Shown piece after piece: positions 53,885-63,120 of a DNA stretch of 64,000 bases. The stretch is from contig JADJOP010000037.1 of assembly GCA_016713735.1 (NCBI GenBank), positions 372,001 through 436,000 of the forward strand, read 5' to 3'. The translations under genes and the position numbers were made by a program. The notes below the pieces were generated by a model. The model saw only the letters and a list, made by a program, of their open reading frames with translations. It was not told the DNA's origin and made no database searches. Numbering within the stretch: the first letter of the stretch is position 1; every line of letters starts with the position of its first letter. The stretch comes from Bryobacterales bacterium (GTDB taxonomy: Bacteria > Acidobacteriota > Terriglobia > Bryobacterales > Bryobacteraceae).

Positions 53885-55204
53885 ATGCTGACACGACGAA
53901 GCCTTCTTCATTCCCTCGCCGCCGCCGGCGCGCTGGGTCGACTGCGGCAAACCGCCAGCGCGGCCGGCACAGAGTACAAGTCGCTGGTGTGCGTGTTTCT
54001 TTTCGGGGGCAACGACTGCAACAACATGATTGTCCCGCTGGGGGCCGAACAGTATCGCGACTATTCCAGGGCCCGCGGGGGGCTCGCCCTTCCCCAGACA
54101 TCCCTGTTGCCGGTCACAACTCCGGGCGGCGTGGCTTACGGACTGCACCCCCGTCTTGCTGACCTACAACAGCTATTCACCCGCAAGAAACTCGCCATCG
54201 TGGCCAACGTAGGGATGTTGACGCGTCCGACGACGCGGGATCAATACCGCCAGCGTACCGCGCCCCTACCGTCGAATCTGTTCTCCCACTCTGACCAGCA
54301 GACACAGTGGCAAAGCTCGTACCCGGACACCAGTTCCCGGACCGGGTGGGGCGGCCGAGCAGCCGATTTCACCCAACAGCTCAATACGAACCGGGGATTA
54401 ACGCCGAGCTCGCTCTCCGGAAACACCATGCTTCTGGCGGGCAAGGAAGCCCGTCCCGCCTTGGTTACCGTTGGCGGCGTAACGGGCTTGTCCGGTTTCA
54501 ATGACACGCCGCCATCACAGGCTCGCCTGCGCGGGTTTTTGGATCTACTTAATATCAATGAAGGATCGGCGCTGGTGCAGATCCTGAATGACACGGCGCT
54601 GGAGGGGCTTCGCATCTCGCAAGTGTTGAGTGCGGCTACCGGTGGAGCTTTGGGGCTGGCCACGCGGTTCCCGGCGACAACGCTGGGCAGGCAGTTGGAG
54701 TCCGTTGCCCGCATCATTCGAATGCGGGGAGATTTGGGGGTGAACCGCCAGGTCTTCTTCTGTTCGCTGGGTGGGTTCGACACCCACATCAACCAGTTGG
54801 CCACGCACGATTCCCTACTGAGCCAACTCGGTCCCGCGCTTGCGGCGTTTCACGCCGCCACGCTGGAACTGGGTGTCGAGAACCAGGTGACGGCGTTCAC
54901 TGAGTCGGAGTTCGGCAGAACGCTCCAGCCGAGCTCAGGCGCCGGGTCCGATCACGGTTGGGGCTCGCACCACATGATCGTCGGAGGGGCCGTGAAGGGT
55001 GGGAACGTGTACGGTCAGTTCCCCGTTGTTGCCATGGGCGGACCCGACGATGCCACGGGTCGCGGGGTCTGGGTGCCCACCACATCTGTTGACCAATATG
55101 CGGCTTCGCTCGCCACCTGGTTCGGCATGGACGAGGGTGCACTGGCCGAGTTGTTGCCGAACCTCGCCAATTTTGCACAGCGGAACCTTGGGATCCTCGG
55201 CTGA
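53885..55204 (+). CDS. DUF1501 family secreted protein
   Basis: 439 residues from ATG 53885 with AGGAG upstream. The N-terminus (MLTRRSLLHSLAAAGALG) is a twin-arginine-like signal. DUF1501 marks include LVCVFLFGGNDCNNMIVPLG, YGLHPRLADLQQLFTRKKLAIVANVG, SDQQTQWQS, GFDTHINQLATHDSLLSQLGPALAAFHAAT, VTAFTESEFGRTLQPSSGAGSDHGWGSHHMIVGGAVKGGNVYG and a C-terminal TSVDQYAASLATWFGM. The family is sulfatase/alkaline-phosphatase-like in fold but uncharacterised. The gene starts 13 bases after the DUF1800 stop, so the two are co-transcribed, the standard arrangement. It is intact. Confidence 0.9.
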   Translation: MLTRRSLLHSLAAAGALGRLRQTASAAGTEYKSLVCVFLFGGNDCNNMIVPLGAEQYRDYSRARGGLALPQTSLLPVTTPGGVAYGLHPRLADLQQLFTRKKLAIVANVGMLTRPTTRDQYRQRTAPLPSNLFSHSDQQTQWQSSYPDTSSRTGWGGRAADFTQQLNTNRGLTPSSLSGNTMLLAGKEARPALVTVGGVTGLSGFNDTPPSQARLRGFLDLLNINEGSALVQILNDTALEGLRISQVLSAATGGALGLATRFPATTLGRQLESVARIIRMRGDLGVNRQVFFCSLGGFDTHINQLATHDSLLSQLGPALAAFHAATLELGVENQVTAFTESEFGRTLQPSSGAGSDHGWGSHHMIVGGAVKGGNVYGQFPVVAMGGPDDATGRGVWVPTTSVDQYAASLATWFGMDEGALAELLPNLANFAQRNLGILG

Positions 55205-55428
55205 TCTCTGGCAGCCCACGCCGCGCCGGAGCGCCGCGCATTACCAGTTCCCTGGACGCGGTTCCGGCACGCGGCGGGGCAAAGTCTGGAACCGTTGGGA
55301 CCACCAGGCCGATACCGGCTATCACTCGATGTCCACTGCAAGGGGTCCTGCGCGATCCCCGCCCGTGCCCGCACCGGCGGCGTGTCCCGGTTGACGCGCC
55401 TGGGCGCTCGTTCGTTCGGGGACAGAGC

Positions 55429-56568
55429 CTAGCGGCCCTTCACCACTTCCGCTCGACGTGGGCTGAATGCACTTGCGTCCATTTCGCCAGCGGCCGCACC
55501 GTCTATAAGCGCGGCTGCAAGATCGCCCGCGGCAAGGCTGGTCGTAATTCCGTAGCCTCCCAGCCCCGAGACATGGAACAGTCCGGGGATATCCGCATCC
55601 CAGCCAATTGTTGGCAGCCGGTCGGGAGCAAAGGTCCGCAGGCAGGCCCACGAGCGATGCAAGACGACGTCGCCCAGCCCAGGCGAGTAATTCAAAATCT
55701 TGTCGGCGAGAAGTTCGGCGGCCGCTGGATCGGGAGCCGGGACACCAGGTGGGTGTTCGGCCTCATCGCAGGGGCACATGAGCAATCCGCCGCTCTCAGG
55801 CCTTACGTAGTAGCCGGCGTCCAAGTCCCAAACAAACGGAGCGCCACGAGGCATCGGTCCGGACGATCCGCCGGGCTCGCCGACGAACAGGTGCCGCCGC
55901 AATGGTTGGAGCGGGAGAGGGGACGCTTCGCGTCCCAAGCGTCCAGCCCACGCGCCGGAGGCGTCCACCACGAGTTGTGTCCTCACCTCGCCACGCGCCG
56001 TCCGCACGCCGGCAACGCGACTGCCTTCCAGCAAGAGGGAACCCACCGTGCACTCGGTGATCACCTCAAAGCCGCCCTGTCTCGCCTCAGCGAGCAGACC
56101 GATCAGCAGCGCGTGGATGTCCACAATGCCATCGGTGGGGCAGAAGATTGCGTACCGAAAGGCGAACCCCTGAAGGAACGGGAAGCGTCTCCAGGCCTCG
56201 AGCGGAAGAAGAATCTCCGCCGGCACGCCATGAGCATGCAGTCCCGCCACCAGTTCGGAGGCGCTGGCGGTGTCGCCCTGACCAAGATATACACCACCAG
56301 TCCGGTGCAATACCGGTCGCCCCTCGAAGCACGTGCCCGCCAGCCTTCGCACACCTGCCACTGTTAGCCGCAGAAGTGCGGGATGCCGCTCTAATTGGCG
56401 GGCAATGGCCGCGTTGCGGCCGGAAGCATGCGTGCCGGGCAGCGGTTCCCGCTCCAGCACCAAGCCGCAATGGAGACCGGCCCGCGTGAGCGCGGCGGCA
56501 ACGGACGCCCCCGCGATGCCCGCACCGATCACAACTGCGCCGGTTTGGGAGGGAAGGGCTGCACGCAC
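55429..56568 (-). CDS. FAD-dependent oxidoreductase (DAO family, glycine/sarcosine oxidase-like)
   Basis: ~379 residues from GTG 56568, placed just before the Rossmann motif. The frame is open to 56655, so the true start is uncertain and no Shine-Dalgarno site is visible at either. The N-terminal dinucleotide-binding motif is VVIGAGIAGASVAAALTRAG, followed by LEREPLPGTHASGRNAAI. A middle HALLIGLLAEARQGGFEVITECTV and LVVDASGAWAGRLG are typical of DAO enzymes. The C-terminal RTFAPDRLPTIGWDADIPGLFHVSGLGGYGITTSLAAGDLAAALI binds FAD. It oxidises an amino or imino acid-like substrate that cannot be named. It is transcribed towards the DUF1501 gene, alone. Confidence 0.85.
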   Translation of the reverse strand: MRAALPSQTGAVVIGAGIAGASVAAALTRAGLHCGLVLEREPLPGTHASGRNAAIARQLERHPALLRLTVAGVRRLAGTCFEGRPVLHRTGGVYLGQGDTASASELVAGLHAHGVPAEILLPLEAWRRFPFLQGFAFRYAIFCPTDGIVDIHALLIGLLAEARQGGFEVITECTVGSLLLEGSRVAGVRTARGEVRTQLVVDASGAWAGRLGREASPLPLQPLRRHLFVGEPGGSSGPMPRGAPFVWDLDAGYYVRPESGGLLMCPCDEAEHPPGVPAPDPAAAELLADKILNYSPGLGDVVLHRSWACLRTFAPDRLPTIGWDADIPGLFHVSGLGGYGITTSLAAGDLAAALIDGAAAGEMDASAFSPRRAEVVKGR

Positions 56569-56638
56569 ATATTCAGGGATACCACGCCGTCGATCGCCTG
56601 ACCGCCGTTGCCTGCGGGCCGGGCGTGTATTTGCTCGC

Positions 56639-57088
56639 CTAACCCCACCCTGCACACAGCGTTGACGAGCCCATCCAGTCGTTCGAGATGGCGAAGAGCA
56701 GGTCGCCGGCGCTGTCGTAGGCCAGGCCCGACAAGAACCCTCTTCCCAGCGCGCCGACCGTCGTCAACGCGCCTCCCCCAGCACGGGAGAAGGAGACCAG
56801 GCTCGAGTTGCCGAACGAGTCGTTGGCGATCCCTTAGAACAGACCGTTGCTGCCTCGATAGGCCACCCCGCCGTTCAACGCGAGAGACCCGTCGCCGAGG
56901 TCGAACAAGGGCGCCACTGTGCCCGTCTCAGTGATCGACGTGAAGCTGCGAGGCACGAACGACACGTCGGGTCCGATCGAAAAGAACTCCGCACGCAGCG
57001 AAGCGGCGGGGAGGAGACCTAAAACGAGTAAGCACGCGGCCCTCAGGCCACCCCAACTCTTGCCGCGAGAGACTGCCGAACCGCCCAA
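56639..57088 (-). pseudogene. Secreted propeller-like protein gene with an in-frame stop
   Basis: ATG 57088 starts a signal peptide (GLRAACLLVLGLLPAASLRAEFFSIG) and continues DVSFVPRSFTSITETGTVAPLFDLGDGSLALNGGVAYRGSNGLF. A TAA at 56836-56834 interrupts it. In the same frame the text resumes GIANDSFGNSSLVSFSRAGGGALTTVGALGRGFLSGLAYDSAGDLLFAISNDWMGSSTL and ends at TAG 56639. The two halves show the same repeat (GG..Y....NGLF.GIANDSFGNSSL), so a Tyr codon probably became TAA. Even without the stop the gene is short and ends abruptly. The shared upstream repeat suggests it was regulated together with the next two surface-protein genes. Confidence 0.65.
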
Positions 57089-57168
57089 ACGCCTTCCTCC
57101 ATGGCTGAGTTCCCACGTCCTGTCTGCCTCCTAAGGCCGCATCGAGCGAGTTCGCCCCGCTTCTTTCA

Positions 57169-57232
57169 CCTCACACTGACATGCGAACGAGCCGGGGGAA
57201 CGGACACCCGGTTCGGTTCCAGTACGTAAGGC
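57169..57232. repeat. Repeat copy R1 upstream of the propeller-like pseudogene
   Basis: CCTCACACTGACATGCGAAC, then GAACGGACACCCGGTT and a further ~15 bases. It lies ~80 bases upstream of the minus-strand start at 57088. It is similar to R2-R4 and in the same orientation relative to its gene. Confidence 0.6.
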
Positions 57233-57394
57233 CTGAAGCGCACCGGCGCGCGTTCGCGCATCGCATTTCCGCTGGGTGCATGCCGGGTGGTGTCGAAAGG
57301 CAGGCACGACGCCCCCGTGCCGCTACCGCCGCGCATGGCGGCTCCGGTTGCGCCGTCGCACCAGACGTTTAGCACGCCGCGGGGCCTACTGCCC

Positions 57395-57413
57395 CCAGCT
57401 ATTCAAAAGCTGG
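57395..57413 (-). terminator. Hairpin after the PEP-CTERM gene
   Basis: CCAGCT and AGCTGG arms around ATTCAAA, 13 bases after the PEP-CTERM stop on the minus strand. It is short, with no T-run; a possible terminator. Confidence 0.4.
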
Positions 57414-57425
57414 ATTCGGCTGGAC

Positions 57426-58467
57426 TCATTTTGTGGCCGCGCGTTGGCGCTGCCGGCGAGCGCCTGCTCTCCCGACCAGTCCCACGACGGCTAACCCAAC
57501 GCCAAGAAGAAGCACGGTGGCGGGTTCAGGAACCGACGCGGGCGCTTCGGCGGAACGCCAATAATTGAAGCCGCTCTCCTGACCAATCAACGGAAGGTAG
57601 GCGTCTGGAGGCAACGGAAGCTCGTTCCCCTCGCTGTCGAACGCCTGGACGCCGGTAATCCCCAGCCATGTCAGTGTATGGCTGAAATCGGCGATACCAA
57701 GGAGCGTGACGTTGCTCCCGGGGTTATACGCCTTGCTGCCGCCGGAGTTGGCGGCCGCTGCCAGTTCCAGGTCAAAAGTCGGATCCTTGTGGACAGTGAA
57801 GGAGTTCTTGACCACACCGTTCCAGACGCCGCTTTGCGCGACTTGGCCAGCCGAGTGCTGGGACCAGTTTCCACCGCCGCTGGAGTCGCCCAGGCGGTAG
57901 GCGTACGCCAAGCCTGCTGAACTCCCGGCGGAGCCAATACCACCAGCGGTCGTGTACAGGCCGCCAGTCACCCGGAACTCATACTCGAAGACGAACGACT
58001 CCCCGGGGGCAAGCCATAAGTGCCACGCCGGCGCCACGGACTCGACGATACTGCCCCTGGCGAGTGACGACAGAAAACCTGAAGACCAATCGGTCATTTG
58101 GTTCATGCCCACCGTGGTATTCAAGGACAGGTTCCCGCTGCTGGCCGTGGCGTTCGAGTACAGAAGGAGGTTTCCATCCACGTATTGCTGCGAAAACGAC
58201 GCGCTTGTGGGGGCCTGAGGAGGAAACGCCCGCAGGGCCCTGTGGGCGGAGAGTTTGCTCCACGTACCCGCTTGCGGAAAAAGCGCCCGCGAGAACTGGA
58301 GCGGGACAACTCATTGTCGCGAGTATCAAGCCGAGAAACGGCACAACGGCGCGCGAGGCGACGCCGTTCCTCGCGGAGGGCTGTCCCTGGTTCTCTCGGT
58401 TCCGGCTTGGGAAGGCGGCCCGGTCGCTGACAACGGGCGCGGGCGACGACTTCTCTTGGCAGTTCAT
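57426..58467 (-). CDS. PEP-CTERM sorting-domain protein, frameshift in a G5 run
   Basis: ATG 58467 has a perfect AAGGAGG upstream and leads to a long signal region (VVPFLGLILATMSCPAPVLAGAFSASGYVEQTLRPQGPAGVSSSGP). At a run of five G (58209-58213, plus strand) the frame changes. One base fewer gives ...SSGPTSASFSQQYVDGNLLLYSNATASSGNLSLNTTVGM, which runs to the end. The C-terminus is the PEP-CTERM signal: VPEPATVLLLGVGLAVVGLVGRAGARRQRQR (motif, helix, basic tail), recognised by exosortase. The mature region is Ser/Gly/Thr-rich and predicted secreted. No exosortase gene is seen in the window. The single homopolymer indel suggests a consensus error. Confidence 0.8.
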
Positions 58468-58521
58468 ACAACACCTCCTTGCGGCTTGAGGGGTCGAAAA
58501 CATATGGATTCTTCGGCCTCA

Positions 58522-58592
58522 TGCTGACGTGCGAGAACGCCGAGGGAAGCGGACACTCAATCCGGTTCTATACCTTCCGTACCAGGGTTCCA
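58522..58592. repeat. Repeat copy R2 upstream of the PEP-CTERM gene
   Basis: GCTGACGTGCGAGAACGCCG, then GGACACTC and GGTTCTATACCTTCCGTACC. Its near edge lies 57 bases upstream of the minus-strand PEP-CTERM start. The following bases (58600-58660, CTCTGGACGCAACGGAGACG) match 60112-60132, so R2 is part of a longer duplicated block. Confidence 0.6.
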
Positions 58593-58674
58593 CACTCTAG
58601 GGCCTTCAAATCGCCTGCGGCACACTCTGGACGCAACGGAGACGGCGCAGGACCCTCGCCTGGTAACCGCGCAG

Positions 58675-58731
58675 CCTGACGTGCGAACACGCCGTGAGAA
58701 ACGGACACCCGCTTTGGTTCTATCCGTACCC
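58675..58731. repeat. Repeat copy R3
   Basis: CCTGACGTGCGAACACGCCG followed by AACGGACACCCGC and GGTTCTATCCGTACC, the cleanest copy of the element. It lies 83 bases after R2 in the same orientation. Confidence 0.6.
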
Positions 58732-58816
58732 CCTGAACATCGAGGACTCCCAGCACCTCGCCGAAACTCCGTCGCACGCAGGTCGCGGAGGTCTTTAGTA
58801 CTCTGCCTTCTTACCC

Positions 58817-58875
58817 TGTGTGCCTGGCGTTCCCGGTGCCCGCTTTGCTGAGTTTCTTCGCACGTCAGTGTGAGG
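58817..58875. repeat. Repeat copy R4, inverted, upstream of the collagen-like gene
   Basis: TCGCACGTCAGTGTGAGG at 58858-58875 is the inverse of the R1 edge at 57169-57186 (17 of 18 match). It ends 75 bases before the plus-strand start at 58951, so its orientation relative to its gene matches R1 and R2. The outer part is more diverged. Confidence 0.55.
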
Positions 58876-58950
58876 CCGGAGAAACGGCCGGACGAGGAAG
58901 CGCTTCTGAGCCGAACTGGTCCCAAGTCCGACAGTCAGAAAGGAATAGCC

Positions 58951-59744
58951 ATGCAAACCAAGAGAGTCCAGGCTACGGCGCTCTGCGCACTTCTGCCCGC
59001 TATGATCGCTTCCGGAGTTGAACCTCCGCAAATCCCACTGACGATTCACAACGTCACGTTCACCTATCTCCCCTCGGGGGCGCCCGATCTCATGTCGATC
59101 GGCGGTATTAACTTCGGCCCCGCCGTGGGATCGGTGCGTCTGAACGGCATCGCCCAAACGGTCAGCAATTGGACGCCCGGGCTGATTGTGGTAGGCGTCT
59201 CCGGCGTTCAAGCGCCGGGCACCTATCTGCTCGAAGTGAGGCGCAACGAAACTCTGCTCGGCAAGATCTTTGGCGCACAGGCGGAAGTGACCCTGGTGAC
59301 CGCGGGTCCACAGGGAACCGCCGGCCCTCAAGGTCCGCAGGGGCGTTCCCGGACCGGCCGGGCCCGCGGGTCCGGCCGGACGGTGGGACCTCCAGGGACC
59401 CATCGGGCCGGCGGGACCGCAAGGACCCGTCGGGCCGGTGGGGCCCTCAGGGGCGCGCGGAGCATCGGCGCTCTCGGGCTATGAAGTGGTTGAGAACTTG
59501 GGGGGGATCGCCTATAGCGACGCTCTGGCAGGTGTGAGCAAGGTTGCGAAATGCAGTCAAGGGAAGAGGGTTCTCGGCGGCGGCTGCATCGCCACGTGGC
59601 AATTGCAGACTTATACCAACCGGCCCTATTCGGCTGACGGCGGGTTCTACAACGCGTGGGAGTGCAGGTGGCACTACGACAACCCCAATATCACGGCTCG
59701 GCCTGTTACCATGTCTACGCAATCTGCGCAACGCTGCCGTAGGT
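58951..59744 (+). CDS. Secreted IPT/TIG-domain protein with collagen-like repeats, two frameshifts
   Basis: ATG 58951 follows AGAAAGGAA and starts a signal peptide (RVQATALCALLPAMIASG). An IPT/TIG-like domain (LTIHNVTFTYLPSGAPDLMSIGGINFGPAVGSVRLNGIAQTVSNWTPGLIVVGV) is followed by a collagen-like Gly-X-Y tract. The tract begins GPQGTAGPQGPQG and, after one extra base in a GGGG run (~59339), continues in the next frame as VPGPAGPAGPAG and GPIGPAGPQGPVGPVGPSGARG. The C-terminal domain (SGYEVVENLGGIAY ... CSQGKRVLGGGC) resembles tail domains of bacterial collagen-like proteins. A second shift near 59680-59700 leads to YHVYAICATLP and the stop at 59744. It is probably surface-exposed. Confidence 0.75.
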
Positions 59745-60127
59745 CGGAATGGATCGCGGAAGGCACGCCGATCGCGGGAGTGTCTGCAGGATCAACTGAT
59801 GTTTGCAGGCGATGGGACGGACGCGGCCCAGCCTTCCGCGGCCCCTTCCCGGTGCGGTGCGGCGCGACCGCTGTCGCGCTGCTTCCAGACCATCAGGCGC
59901 TGCTTCCCTGTTCCCGCCTATCGAGAGCGATTGTGCGCCAGCCTGGACCGTTCGCTTCCTCCAGGAAATTCGGCGCCGGCCTCTGCACGGAACGCGCGGG
60001 CCTTTCTCACGAGCCATACACAACCGGCGCTCGCCTACTCGCAAGCCCGGTGGAGCGGGGGACACGGTTCTATGCGTTCCGTACCATGGAGCAGCCGGCG
60101 TTGCGCATGGACACCTCTGGACGCAAT
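59745..60127. other. Intergenic region with repeat copy R5
   Basis: About 380 bases. Only the last ~90 bases are recognisable: a block (60040-60127) with GGACACGGTTCTATGCGTTCCGTACC-type sequence and CTCTGGACGCAATGGAGACG that matches 58560-58640. The rest has no gene I can defend. Confidence 0.4.
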
Positions 60128-60660
60128 GGAGACGGCGCTGGACCGAGGCGCGGTGACTGCGCTTCTGCGGCAGTGGCAGTTCGGCGATCGCGAAGCGCTC
60201 GGCAGGTGCTCCCGTTGGTCTACGAAGAACTCCGGGGCCATCGCGCGCTTACATGAGCAAGAGCGGTCAGGCCACACGCTCAGCGTGACGAGTCTGGTCC
60301 ACAGGCGTTCCTCAGGCTGACCAGGCGGCCCCGGAGTCGTGGCGCGACCGGAAACATTTTCACGGAATCGCAGCCAGGCTGATGCGTCGGTGCTCATGGA
60401 CTACGCGCGCTACCACCGGGCGCGCAAACACGGCGGCTGCCGCGGGCACCATCGGGTTGGACTTGGCGATCGAAGCCCCTGGTTCACCGAAGCGGACTAC
60501 TTGACGCTGGACGCTTGTTTAAGCCCGGCTCGAGAAGGTGAACCCGGGACGGTGGGATCGTGGAATTACGGTTCTTCGCTGGGCTGACCATCCCGGAAAT
60601 CGCGGAGTCAGGACCTCTCTCGAGTATGGGCAAGAACTTTACCATCGCCAAGGTCTGACT
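60128..60660 (+). pseudogene. Frame-broken TIGR02999-type ECF sigma factor
   Basis: Pieces read in order across several frames: METALDRGAVTALLRQWQFGDREALG, VLPLVYEELRGH, HEQERSGHTLSVTSLVH, AFLRLTRR, MDYARYHRARKHGG, GIVELRFFAGLTIPEIAE and KNFTIAK. Together they give the region 2 and region 4 landmarks of the same sigma-factor group as the gene at 1681-2252. At least five frame changes occur, so no full product can be made. It sits before kinase remains, the normal sigma-kinase arrangement in these bacteria. Confidence 0.7.
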
Positions 60661-60689
60661 CTACCGGCTTAGGGGGCGACGATGAACTC

Positions 60690-63120
60690 CGGCCCCAGCC
60701 GGAAGCTGAAGAGGGTTTCTTCCGGCTACTCGAACCCTCGCTGCGCCCGCGCGCGAGGCGGAGTTGAGCGCGGTTGTGCGCGGAGGACCTGTCCACCGGC
60801 GCGCAAGCGCCCGTGAGTGCTGGGAAAACGCTTTAAGAGCCGCCGGAAGCCTACTTCGAACAGTTCCTACCCGCCGAACCACCCCTTCCTCCCTCGCGCC
60901 CGCGGTGGCGCCTGCCGGCCTCCGTGAACACCGGGACGCGGACGCCGAGAAGTCGTTTATCGGCGGGCGCGACGACGGAGAATTCAGCCGCCGTGTGGTC
61001 AAGTTCGTAGGCTTTCCTCACCGCCGAGGCGACGCGTGAAGCGCTTCGGGAAAGCGAGAAGCGGATTCTTCGCCACTTTCCCCATCCGGAATGCCGCCCA
61101 CTGTCGGATGCCGGGGGTGATGGACTGGCGCGCCCTTCCTTGGCGAGATGGAACTGGTCGACGGCGCACCCGTGGACGAGTACTGCGCGAAGAACTTGGT
61201 GTGCGCCCGCCGGATCGAAATCGAAGTGCTGCTTACGGGTCATCGATTTCATTCACCAGAATCTTTGGTGATCCGGACAGGGGATATCAAACCCGGCAAC
61301 GTTCTGGGGACACCCGATGGCTTCCCCAACACTGCCGACTTTGGCATCTGAGTGCTCATGGAGCACGGCGAGGGGGTCCTGACCCGCCCCAGAACCGGAT
61401 CGCGACGATGAACTATAAGTCCCGAACAGTTGCAGGGTGGCGCGGTGTCCACAGCCAGCGACGTATCTCCCTAGGGCTATTCTGCAGCGAACTGCGGCCG
61501 GAAGGCCAGCCTTCGCCGCGATTGTTCGCCGCTGGAGCCCTGCGCCGCGTTGTCGAAGAGGACCCACCTCTCCCGGGCATCAGGGGGGCCCGAACAGATT
61601 GTGATGAAGGCGATCCGGTGGGCCCCGGGGCGCGTCTCGTGCGATGGTTCTCGCGGACTTGGACAGCTCGCTGGCAAGCCCGTTATGGCGGTCGCCCCAA
61701 CGCGCATAAACCGGTTGGAGCAGGTGGGTAAACCGCAATCGCCTGCAGGTGGCGGCTGGGGCAATCGTGGCGTCGCGCTTATTGGCGCGGCGCTACCCTG
61801 GCCTGGTAGATGCATCGGCGCGCCGCGAGCGGGCTGATCGGGCACTGCAGATTCGGCGAGGTCCGGGAAGTCGCACCGCTCCATCCTGCTGGTTTCGCCG
61901 GTGGTCTCGAAACTCGCCGGCGCAAACGGTTCACGGCTCGCCATGGTGGCTCACGATGCGCGAATACCTGGACCACTTGCCCGAGAGAAGCGGGGAGGGA
62001 TGTGCCTGCAACTTGAACTGTCGTCGGCTTACATCCGGTTGGGGAACGTGCAAGGGAATCGGAATTTCCTCTGGCGATACCGGGCACCCTGGAATCGTGC
62101 GACAAAGCGAGAATGGTCCTGGAAACGGTCCTGGCGGCGCAAGCTGTCATCGTTGGCCCTGCGCTGGAAGGCTGGGCGGCTCTATGTCCTCATCGTCTGA
62201 CGCCTACCTCCTTGGAAGCAACACAAACCACGTTCGATGGAATTGAAGCGTGTAGCCCTGAACCACTGGGCGCAAAATTCGCGGGGCGGATCCAGGACGA
62301 CGAACAGGGGCGCGGGGACTGCCGCGCATTCGATGGCACCGCCACGATGTAATTCACGCACTCAGCCCGCGAGCGATGAAACCCACGGCTACCAGGCCAA
62401 AGCGATCTGCTAAAACGGCTGCTAAGCCCAATCCCTGCGATGCAGGAGAAAATGCGCGATCTTGCCTGTGTCCTGCGACACTTGTGCGGGAATTGCCTTG
62501 AACTGGATTGTTTCCTCGACCGCGCCGCACGGCCGCCGATCTCGACCGGCGGCGGTCCTGACTCACACGCACGGAACTCGGTCGAGCAACTGGAACTGGC
62601 CCAAAGTCTCGGCTCCTTACCTTTGCAATGCGACAGGGATGGGGCGAAAGGGAGAATTCTTGAAAGCCTCCAGTCTCGCCAAGAGAGCGACGCTTCGCCG
62701 GGCCCTGTGGAAGCCGACCCCGAAGGACACGCCTCGCGACAGGCTGGCGTATGCCCTGGCCCCGGTCGGCCACTTCCAGGCCAAGGAGGGGCCGATGGCG
62801 GCAGGCGCTGGCATCGCTGCAAGAGGCCATCTGGTCACGCCAGGGCCCTCGTGGAACAAACCCTAAGGCCTTTGGCGCTGTGAACAATCTCGGATGGGCA
62901 CCGCGAGCTGAAGCCGAGATTCTCGAGATCCGCCAGGAAGCTCTTGCGAGGCGTACCATAAGCCGCACTGGCATACCGCCGTGGCTTCCCCCAGCGGAAG
63001 GCGTTTTCGGAGGCGAGACTGGCCGAACCTCGCACCGAAACTTGCCGCCTGCCGTAAAGCGAACTAGTCCTAGCGGCTCGCGCCACTTCTCCCTGCTGCC
63101 CCCGCAAGAGCCTGCGGGCT
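60690..63120 (+). pseudogene. Frame-broken Ser/Thr protein kinase with C-terminal TPRs
   Basis: Recognisable pieces in order include MELVDGAPVDEYCAKN (61148-61195), DIKPGNVLGTPDGFPNTADFGI (61279-61350, the catalytic and DFG loops, with the HRD step degraded to IRTGD), NYKS/PEQLQGGAVSTASDV (~61410-61465, split by one base), and TPR-like DRLAYALAPVGHFQAKEG (~62740) and ALASLQEAI (~62805). They give the order of a Pkn kinase with TPR repeats, but in three frames with internal stops. The 61500-62650 part is mostly unreadable. Decay of a sigma-kinase locus or poor consensus both fit. Confidence 0.6.
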
